Part shown: positions 58,104 to 64,000 of the stretch, one piece after another | Position numbering within the stretch: the stretch's first letter is position 1 | Layout: the number at the start of each line of letters is the position of its first letter | Origin: Kaistella chaponensis | GTDB taxonomy: Bacteria > Bacteroidota > Bacteroidia > Flavobacteriales > Weeksellaceae | NCBI RefSeq assembly: GCF_900156725.1 | Contig: NZ_FTOI01000003.1 | Coordinates: 1-64,000 of the forward strand | DNA: 64,000 nucleotides | Reading direction: 5' to 3' | Notes under the pieces: generated by a model | The model's database searches: none | The model's input: the letters and a program-made list of their open reading frames with translations, nothing else | Told to the model about the DNA's origin: nothing | Made by a program: the position numbers and the translations under genes

Positions 58104-59816
58104 ATGACTACTTTAGAAAAAGCTAAACTTTGGTTGACCGATTCTTTCGATCAGGAAACACAAAACACCATCCAAAACTGGATCGACACAAATTCTGATG
58201 AACTTGAAGATTCTTTTTATAAAGAATTGGAATTCGGAACCGGCGGAATGCGCGGAATTATGGGGGTTGGAACCAATCGTTTAAATAAATACACGCTTGG
58301 ACAAGCCACGCAAGGTTTAGCCAATTATCTTCATCAGCAGTTCCAAAATCAGGAAATTAAAGTCGCAATTGCTTACGATGTTCGGCATAATTCGAAAGAA
58401 TTTGGAAAAATGTGTGCCGATGTTTTGACTGCAAACGGAATTAAAGTTTTATTGTTCAAGCAACACCGCCCAACTCCGGAACTGTCGTTTACCGTTCGTG
58501 ATAAAAAATGCAATGCCGGAATTGTTTTAACGGCTTCTCACAATCCACCTGAATACAATGGCTACAAGGTTTATTGGAATGATGGAGCACAAATTGTTCC
58601 TCCACAAGATGGTGCGATTATTAAAGAAGTATATGCTGTAAAATTTGACCAGATTAAATTCAACGGCAATGATGATTTAATCGAATGGATCGGAGAAGAG
58701 CAGGATCAAGTTTATATCGACGCCTGCATGAAAAATTCTCTTTATCAAAATATTGGCAGAGATAATCTGAATATTGTTTTCACCTCGATTCACGGCACAA
58801 CTTATACTACGGTACCACAGGCTTTGGAAAAAGCGGGATTCAAAAAAGTTGATTTGGTAAGAGAGCAAATGATTCCAAGCGGAAATTTTCCTACGGTTGC
58901 ATCCCCGAATCCTGAAGAACCGGCTGCTTTGGAAATGGCACTTGATTTGGCCCGAATTACAAACGGTGATATCGTTATCGGAACCGATCCAGATGGCGAT
59001 CGATTGGGAATTGCAGTTCGAAATTTAGAAGGAGAACTACAGCTTTTAAACGGAAATCAGTGCAACACGATTTTGACTTACTATATTTTGGATCAGTGGA
59101 AAAAAGCGGGAAAAATTACCGGAAAAGAATTTATCGGTTCTACGATTGTGACTTCCGATATTTTCTATGATCTCGCGAAAAAATTTGGTGTGGATTGCAA
59201 AGTTGGATTAACCGGTTTCAAATGGATTGGTAAAATGATCCGCGATTTTGAAGGTCAGGAAAAATTCATCTGTGGTGGCGAAGAAAGTTTCGGTTTTATG
59301 ACCGGAGATTTCGTTCGAGATAAAGATTCTTGTGGCTCCATTTTATTGGCTTGCGAAATTGCAGCAGTTTGCAAAGCAGAAGGAAAAACCATGTACCAGT
59401 ACATGATTGAAATCTATGAAGACTTGGGAATGTACTATGAAGGTTTAGTGAATGTAGTGAAAAAGGGTAGAACAGGAGCAGAAGAAATCAGCCAAATGAT
59501 GATGGATTTTCGAAATAATCCGGTGAAAGAACTTGCAGGTTCGAAAGTAACCGAAATTAAAGACTTCCAGGAGCAAACCTCTCTCAACTTGATAGACAAT
59601 CAAAAATCGATCATGGATGAGATTCCAAAATCAAATGTTTTAAGTTATTACACAGAAGATGGAACGAAAGTTTGTATTCGTCCGTCTGGAACAGAGCCGA
59701 AAATTAAATTTTATGTTTCGGTGAAAGATTCCATTACTTCGGAAGAAGATTTCAACGCGAAGTTAATTCAAGCAGAAAATAAAATCCAGAAAATTAAAGC
59801 AGATTTAAAACTTTAA
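58104..59816 (+). CDS. Phospho-sugar mutase (phosphoglucomutase/phosphomannomutase)
   Basis: 570 residues, alpha-D-phosphohexomutase superfamily in the longer PGM2/PgcA-like form. The catalytic Ser lies in LTASHNPPEYNGYKVYW (~residues 147-163), the metal loop in VIGTDPDGDRLGIAV (~293-307), the sugar loop in FICGGEESFGFMTGDFVRDKDS (~389-410, in parts) and the phosphate loop in CIRPSGTEPKIKFYV (~527-541). Interconverts glucose 1- and 6-phosphate, or the mannose pair. A hairpin terminator follows. Confidence 0.93.
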   Translation: MTTLEKAKLWLTDSFDQETQNTIQNWIDTNSDELEDSFYKELEFGTGGMRGIMGVGTNRLNKYTLGQATQGLANYLHQQFQNQEIKVAIAYDVRHNSKEFGKMCADVLTANGIKVLLFKQHRPTPELSFTVRDKKCNAGIVLTASHNPPEYNGYKVYWNDGAQIVPPQDGAIIKEVYAVKFDQIKFNGNDDLIEWIGEEQDQVYIDACMKNSLYQNIGRDNLNIVFTSIHGTTYTTVPQALEKAGFKKVDLVREQMIPSGNFPTVASPNPEEPAALEMALDLARITNGDIVIGTDPDGDRLGIAVRNLEGELQLLNGNQCNTILTYYILDQWKKAGKITGKEFIGSTIVTSDIFYDLAKKFGVDCKVGLTGFKWIGKMIRDFEGQEKFICGGEESFGFMTGDFVRDKDSCGSILLACEIAAVCKAEGKTMYQYMIEIYEDLGMYYEGLVNVVKKGRTGAEEISQMMMDFRNNPVKELAGSKVTEIKDFQEQTSLNLIDNQKSIMDEIPKSNVLSYYTEDGTKVCIRPSGTEPKIKFYVSVKDSITSEEDFNAKLIQAENKIQKIKADLKL

Positions 59817-59838
59817 TCAATAGAGGACAAAATTGTAA

Positions 59839-59872
59839 AAAAAGACAGAGAATTGGGTTTTTCTGTCTTTTT
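59839..59872 (+). terminator. Hairpin terminator after the phospho-sugar mutase
   Basis: AAAAAGACAGA and TCTGTCTTTTT form an 11-bp stem around AAT/TT-rich loop, with Ts after it. The 266-base gap to the next gene has only this and a TACATTTG box (60022-60029). Confidence 0.85.
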
Positions 59873-60021
59873 CTTTGAGGAAATCAGAAAAATGATGAAA
59901 AACAAATAGATCGTAATAAATTCAATAAAAGAATGGTGACTTTAACTATTTTTTAAGAGTGAAAATGACTTTTTTCACAGTCCAAATCGTATTTTCGCTT
60001 CGAAAAATTATTTAAAATTTG

Positions 60022-60029
60022 TACATTTG
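60022..60029 (+). promoter_or_regulatory. -7 promoter element TACATTTG before the aminotransferase
   Basis: TACATTTG fits TAnnTTTG and lies 53 bases before the ATG at 60083. Confidence 0.45.
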
Positions 60030-60082
60030 AAAAGCATAAAAGGATGGATTCAATCCAATATTTATTTTACTAAAATTTATCT

Positions 60083-61336
60083 ATGAAAGTATCAAAACTT
60101 GCCGCAAACTTAATTGGTTCCGAAATTATTAAGATAGGAAATCAGGTAAATGATTTAAAAGCACAAGGTGCAGAAATCGCGAATCTTACCATTGGAGATT
60201 TAAACGCTGATATTTATCCGATTCCGGCGAGACTAAAAGAAGAAATCAACAAAGCCTATCAAAATAATTTAACCAATTATCCACCCGCAAACGGATTATT
60301 ATCTTTACGAAAATCAATTTCAAAAGATGTTAAAAAAAGATGGAATCTCGATTATCATGAAAACCAAATTTTAGTTGCAGGCGGTTCCAGACCTTTAATT
60401 TATGCTGCTTTCAAAACGATTGTTGATGATCGTGATAAAGTCGTTTATCCCATTCCGTCATGGAACAATAATCACTACGCATATTTGAGCAATGCGAATA
60501 AGGTTGAAGTAGAAACTTTGCAGGAAAATAATTTTTTACCCACCGCAGAAGATTTGAAACCTCATTTGCAAGGTGCTGTTTTGTTAGCATTATGTTCGCC
60601 GTTAAACCCGACTGGAACGATGTTTACCAAAGAACAGCTTTCGGAAATCTGTGAATTGGTGTTGGAAGAAAATAAAAAAAGAGGTGAAAATGAAAAGCCC
60701 CTTTATTTGATGTATGATCAGATTTATGCGATGCTGACTTTTGAGGAAGAGCATTTCAATCCTGTTTCGCTTTTTCCAGAGCTTGAAAAATACACCATTT
60801 TTATCGATGGAAGTTCTAAATGTTTTGCTGCAACAGGAATTAGGGTTGGTTGGAGTTTTGGTCCAATAGAAATTATGGATAAAATGAAAGCTTTGCTCGG
60901 TCATATCGGAGCTTGGGCACCAAAACCGGAGCAGGAAGCAGTTTCTGTATTTTTGGGAGAAACCGAAAATGTGGATGCTTTTGTTAATGATTTTAAGGGA
61001 AAAATTGCCGCAAGTTTACACGCTCTTCATCACGGAATTCAAGATCTGAAATCCCGAGGTTTTGCGGTAGAAAGCATCAAACCGATGGGCGCATTATATT
61101 TGACAATCGAGCTGAATTATTTGGGAAAAACGAAACCAGACGGAACGGTGATCAAAGATTCCTCAGATTTGGTTTTCTATCTTATTAATGAAGCGGGAGT
61201 TGCTTTGGTTCCTTTTTCAGCATTTGGAAACGCTTCAGAAATGCCTTGGTTCAGAGCTTCTGCAGGTGGATTGTCACTCAATGAAATAGAAAAAATGTTG
61301 CCCAGATTAGAAGCAGCTTTGGCTCAATTAAAGTAA
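60083..61336 (+). CDS. PLP-dependent aminotransferase, class I/II
   Basis: 417 residues. NLTIGDLNADIYPIPARLKEEI at ~37-58 (in parts), YPPANGLLSLRKSISKDV (~73-90), LVAGGSRPLIYAAFKTI (~106-122, PLP phosphate contact), LCSPLNPTGTMF (~170-181, Asn), MYDQIYAMLTF (Asp/Tyr), the Schiff-base Lys in FIDGSSKCFAATGIRVGW (~236-253) and WFRASAGGLSLNEIE (Arg for the carboxylate). Fold-type I aminotransferase; amino-acid substrate not readable from sequence. kdsB starts 48 bases downstream. Confidence 0.92.
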   Translation: MKVSKLAANLIGSEIIKIGNQVNDLKAQGAEIANLTIGDLNADIYPIPARLKEEINKAYQNNLTNYPPANGLLSLRKSISKDVKKRWNLDYHENQILVAGGSRPLIYAAFKTIVDDRDKVVYPIPSWNNNHYAYLSNANKVEVETLQENNFLPTAEDLKPHLQGAVLLALCSPLNPTGTMFTKEQLSEICELVLEENKKRGENEKPLYLMYDQIYAMLTFEEEHFNPVSLFPELEKYTIFIDGSSKCFAATGIRVGWSFGPIEIMDKMKALLGHIGAWAPKPEQEAVSVFLGETENVDAFVNDFKGKIAASLHALHHGIQDLKSRGFAVESIKPMGALYLTIELNYLGKTKPDGTVIKDSSDLVFYLINEAGVALVPFSAFGNASEMPWFRASAGGLSLNEIEKMLPRLEAALAQLK

Positions 61337-61384
61337 TGTTTTCAGGTATTCCAACAATCATTATCAAATTTCTAAAGTAATTTT

Positions 61385-62137
61385 ATGAAAATTATCGCTG
61401 TAATTCCTGCAAGATACGAAGCTAGCCGATTCCCCGGAAAATTGATGCAACTTTTGGGAGAGAAAACAGTAATTGCAACAACTTATGAAAATGTAGTTGA
61501 AACCAAACTTTTTGATGAAGTTTTCGTGGCTACAGATTCCGAAATTATTTTTAATGAAGTTAGAAGTATAGGCGGAAATGCGATGATGACTTCTCAACAT
61601 GAAACGGGAAGTGACCGCATCGCAGAAGCAGTTTCAACCATCGACTGCGATATTGTCATCAATGTACAAGGTGATGAACCATTTCTGAAAACAGAACCTT
61701 TAAAACAACTGATAGAAGTTTTTAAAAACGATGTGGAAGAAAAAATTTCGTTGGCTTCTCTAAAAATCAAATTGAAAGATCAGGAAGAAATTGAAAATTC
61801 GAACAATGTGAAAGTCATCACTGATCGTGAAGGTTTTGCACTCTATTTCAGCCGATCCGTCATTCCTTATCCGCGGGAAACTGCCATAAAAGCAGAGTAT
61901 TTTAAACATATTGGCGTTTATGCATTTAGAAAAAATGCCTTGCTGAATTTTGCAAACTTACCAATGAGTCCGTTGGAAATTGCGGAAAAAATAGAATGCA
62001 TTCGTTATTTGGAATATGGAATGAAAATTAAGATGATTGAAACCGATTTTGTAGGTGTCGGAATTGATGTTCCCGAAGATTTGGAGAAAGCACGGGAAAT
62101 ATTAAAGAAACAAGATTCGTCACCAAAGTTCACGTAA
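61385..62137 (+). CDS. kdsB: 3-deoxy-manno-octulosonate cytidylyltransferase
   Basis: Activates Kdo with CTP for lipopolysaccharide core synthesis. 250 residues, with [20 protein letters not shown] (residues 2-21), [14 protein letters not shown] (~47-60), [16 protein letters not shown] (~69-84), [13 protein letters not shown] (~89-101), [14 protein letters not shown] (~152-165) and [13 protein letters not shown]. Ends normally at [13 protein letters not shown]-type [12 protein letters not shown]... region ([16 protein letters not shown]). It shows the organism makes LPS with Kdo. Confidence 0.97.
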   Translation: MKIIAVIPARYEASRFPGKLMQLLGEKTVIATTYENVVETKLFDEVFVATDSEIIFNEVRSIGGNAMMTSQHETGSDRIAEAVSTIDCDIVINVQGDEPFLKTEPLKQLIEVFKNDVEEKISLASLKIKLKDQEEIENSNNVKVITDREGFALYFSRSVIPYPRETAIKAEYFKHIGVYAFRKNALLNFANLPMSPLEIAEKIECIRYLEYGMKIKMIETDFVGVGIDVPEDLEKAREILKKQDSSPKFT

Positions 62138-62243
62138 TTTTTTTTGAATCATTATCTTTTGCTCAAAATGGATCAACAGAATCTTCAGGATCACAAAAAG
62201 AGAGTAGAAATTTAATGTACGTTTCTGACAGTCGATTTTTAAA

Positions 62244-62270
62244 TTGACAAAAAATAAAAGTATATATTTG
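62244..62270 (+). promoter_or_regulatory. Promoter TTG-N16-TATATTTG
   Basis: TTG at 62244-62246, 16 bases, TATATTTG at 62263-62270; 21 bases before the ATG at 62292. One of the best consensus matches in the window. Confidence 0.7.
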
Positions 62271-62291
62271 AAAAATAAATAGATTGCCTTA

Positions 62292-62954
62292 ATGAGAAAG
62301 ATATTTTTAGGATTTGTATTGTTGATGAGCTGCATGATTAATGCACAAACTGCAAAGGAAATTATAGACAAAAACATAGAATTATCGGGTGGTTTAACCA
62401 ACTGGAAACTTTTAAACTCCGTCATTTTACAAGGAAAGGTAACTTTGGGAATCAATGATGATTATCCCATAAAAATTTATCAACTAAGACCGAATCTTAC
62501 CAAAACAGTGATTACCATTAATAAAAAGGAAACGCAAGTTGAAGGGTATGATGGTAAAAAAGGATATGCGATGAATTACGCCACCAATAAAATTCAGGTA
62601 TATCCCAATTACATCCCAGAAAGTTTTGATAACGACTTTATAGATTGGGAAAATAAAGGTTTTAACGCACAATATCTTGGTAAAGAGAAAATAGGAGAAG
62701 TGTACTGTCATAAAGTGGAGTTGACCAAAAATGTAAATAAAACCATCTACTTTTTTGATACGAAAAATTATATGCTTTTAAAAGAAGTAAAACCAGACGA
62801 AACTTTGATCTATAACGATTACCGAAAGGTGGGAAATCTTTTGATGCCTTTCAGATTGGAATCATCTTCCCAGAAAAAAGAAAGTGACTACGTGATGATC
62901 ATCAATAAAATAGAAACCAATAAAGTTTTTCCAGCCAATACTTTTAAATTTTAA
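62292..62954 (+). CDS. Outer-membrane lipoprotein-sorting (LolA-like) protein
   Basis: 220 residues with a signal peptide ending SCMINAQ. It shows the start of the LolA/LolB-like fold: TAKEIIDKNIELSGGLTNW (~residues 20-38), LNSVILQGKVTLGI, YPIKIYQLRPNLTKTVITI, EGYDGKKGYAMNY, KVELTKNVNKTIYFFDTKNYMLLKE and a C-terminal FPANTFKF strand. Bacteroidota proteins of this type are generally annotated as outer-membrane lipoprotein-sorting protein; actual cargo is unknown. Confidence 0.78.
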   Translation: MRKIFLGFVLLMSCMINAQTAKEIIDKNIELSGGLTNWKLLNSVILQGKVTLGINDDYPIKIYQLRPNLTKTVITINKKETQVEGYDGKKGYAMNYATNKIQVYPNYIPESFDNDFIDWENKGFNAQYLGKEKIGEVYCHKVELTKNVNKTIYFFDTKNYMLLKEVKPDETLIYNDYRKVGNLLMPFRLESSSQKKESDYVMIINKIETNKVFPANTFKF

Positions 62955-63134
62955 ATGACCGATGCCGGAAAATAGGTTATTGGTTCAAATTTTGTTGTAA
63001 ATTTCGTACAGCGATGTTTTCTTTGGAAGATATCCTCAGATTTTTAATGGAGAACTTTTTCATGATGAACTGAAATTTTTCTTTATGCCATTCTTTAAAA
63101 TTAAAAAAAGATAATCATCTTTAAATTCCTGTAA

Positions 63135-63704
63135 ATGAAAAAATTATTTATTGTCCTATTGTCAATAGGCGCTTTTTTACAAAGCTGCACCAACCATAAA
63201 CAAGAAATATCGAAAGATAAATCAAATGAAATGAAAAACTTATACGACTACAAAGTGGAAAGTCTTGATGGTAAAGAAATTAATTTTGCCGACTTCAAGG
63301 GAAAGAAAGTTTTGATTGTGAACACAGCATCAGAATGTGGATTTACTCCTCAATATGCTGATTTGGAAAAGGTTGCAGAACAGTACAAAGATCAATTAGT
63401 CGTTGTAGGATTTCCTGCCAATAACTTTGGTGCGCAAGAACCGGGAAGCAATGCGGAGATTGGTGCATTCTGTCAGAAGAATTTTGGCGTGACTTTTCCG
63501 ATGGCGGCAAAAGTTTCTGTTAAAGGAGATGATATCGCTCCGATTTTTAAATATCTAACAGAAAAAGATCTCAATGGCGTGAAAAACACCAATATTCTAT
63601 GGAATTTTACTAAATTTTTGGTCGATGAAAATGGGAAATTAATTGATAGTTTTATCAGTACCACAAAACCAACAAGTGAATCCATTACGAAATATCTGAA
63701 ATAA
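63135..63704 (+). CDS. Glutathione peroxidase-family lipoprotein
   Basis: 189 residues. A lipoprotein signal ends LQSC (Cys18). The peroxidase domain then begins at LYDYKVESLDGKEINFADFKGKKVLIVNTASECGFTPQYADLEKV (~residues 36-80, in parts), with the peroxidatic Cys in ASECGFT. Gln and Trp of the site appear in FPANNFGAQEPG and NILWNFTKFLVD. The resolving Cys is in IGAFCQKNFGVTFP, as in thioredoxin-dependent members, so thioredoxin rather than glutathione is the likely reductant. Confidence 0.93.
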   Translation: MKKLFIVLLSIGAFLQSCTNHKQEISKDKSNEMKNLYDYKVESLDGKEINFADFKGKKVLIVNTASECGFTPQYADLEKVAEQYKDQLVVVGFPANNFGAQEPGSNAEIGAFCQKNFGVTFPMAAKVSVKGDDIAPIFKYLTEKDLNGVKNTNILWNFTKFLVDENGKLIDSFISTTKPTSESITKYLK

Positions 63705-63774
63705 GTCTAACTCTTTATTTAAATGTAAATTGTAAGGTTTCGTTACAAACCTATTCGAAGGTTTTTACACCAAA

Positions 63775-63809
63775 AAAAAAGCAAAATAGACCAACTATTT
63801 TGCTTTTTT
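63775..63809. terminator. Bidirectional hairpin terminator
   Basis: AAAAAAGCAAAATAG (63775-63789) and CTATTTTGCTTTTTT (63795-63809) form a 15-bp stem with loop ACCAA, between converging genes. Confidence 0.92.
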
Positions 63810-63869
63810 CATGATATTTTTCTAGGCCAAAATTGCATCAGAATACAATTTGAATTTTCGGGTACACTG

Positions 63870-64000
63870 TTATCGATATCTCGCGTGTTCCTTATTTTTT
63901 GAAAACCTATTGATCAGCGGTTTAAAGATGGCTTTATATTTCTCCACATCAAAGAGTTGTGAGTCTGTTAATGCTTTGTAAGTCAACCAAGCGCCAAATG
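63870..64000 (-). CDS. 3' end of an unknown gene (partial, window edge)
   Basis: Reading the minus strand, an open frame from the window edge ends at TAA (63872-63870) and gives about 42 residues including FGAWLTYKALTDSQLFDVEKY, then KAIFKPLINRFSKNKEHARYR. It sits after the converging terminator at 63775-63809, where a gene end would be expected. Helical and basic; no family recognised. Confidence 0.55.
   Translation of the reverse strand, partial: FGAWLTYKALTDSQLFDVEKYKAIFKPLINRFSKNKEHARYR

Overview
This window comes from the chromosome of a low-GC member of the Bacteroidota, most likely Flavobacteriales in the Chryseobacterium/Kaistella group. The assignment rests on several signs: families typical of that group (DUF5686, DUF4199, DUF4920, DUF1599, head-GIN DUF2807, BT_3928-type DoxX, POT transporter arrays, a DnaG lacking zinc-ligand cysteines), promoters of the TAnnTTTG type instead of TATAAT, almost no Shine-Dalgarno sequences, and the small SRP RNA form. 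Most of the window is ordinary housekeeping sequence. Strand switches are frequent and are usually marked by strong hairpin terminators.

Layout. 1-3.6 kb: the 3' end of a probable IS110-like transposase followed by trpC-trpF-trpB-trpA. trpF carries an in-frame palindromic repeat insertion. 3.7-9.7 kb: lipB, a deformylase-like gene interrupted by a TGA, an ABM monooxygenase, a 2-oxoacid dehydrogenase E2, a GNAT acetyltransferase, fRMsr and a large conserved unknown protein. 9.7-18.7 kb: PhnP-like hydrolase, tRNA-Leu(CAA), TIGR02117-type protein, queG, rhodanese, a small secreted barrel-like protein, glucokinase, two tandem YceI proteins, an alpha/beta hydrolase and sdaA. 18.7-20.7 kb: the most anomalous stretch, an orphan contractile-tail sheath protein and a 21-bp tandem repeat encoding heptads. 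20.8-31 kb: tyrA, a DUF4258-like protein, ald, tsaE, dnaG, a ParE-type toxin-antitoxin pair, clpP, tpiA, TerB-like, DoxX-like and DUF1599 genes, and folP. 31-45 kb: an outer-membrane DUF5686 protein, recG, a periplasmic thioredoxin, three POT peptide transporters, a second toxin-antitoxin pair and dipeptidyl peptidase IV. 45-50.4 kb: an AAA+ ATPase with an IF2-N-like head, an XRE regulator, TerC, an M14 carboxypeptidase and a DUF4920 protein. 50.6-64 kb: amino-acid permease, menB-menA, a frameshifted metallo-hydrolase, SRP RNA, DUF4199, GT2, head-GIN lipoprotein, phosphohexomutase, aminotransferase, kdsB, a lipoprotein-carrier-like protein, glutathione peroxidase and the 3' end of an unknown gene.

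How the genes work together. The trp cluster supplies tryptophan from anthranilate onward. Three POT transporters, DPP IV, an M14 peptidase, an amino-acid permease, serine dehydratase and alanine dehydrogenase fit a peptide- and amino-acid-using lifestyle. menB/menA make menaquinone, kdsB makes CMP-Kdo for LPS, and tpiA, glk and the phosphohexomutase belong to central sugar metabolism.

The best candidates for something new are the orphan sheath protein, the 21-bp heptad repeat beside it, and a set of TTTACAAAAGTAAA-type palindromes that appear to link the XRE gene, terC and the M14 peptidase into one small regulon. I did not find a complete new defence or secretion system. Names come from reading motifs by eye; no database search was run.
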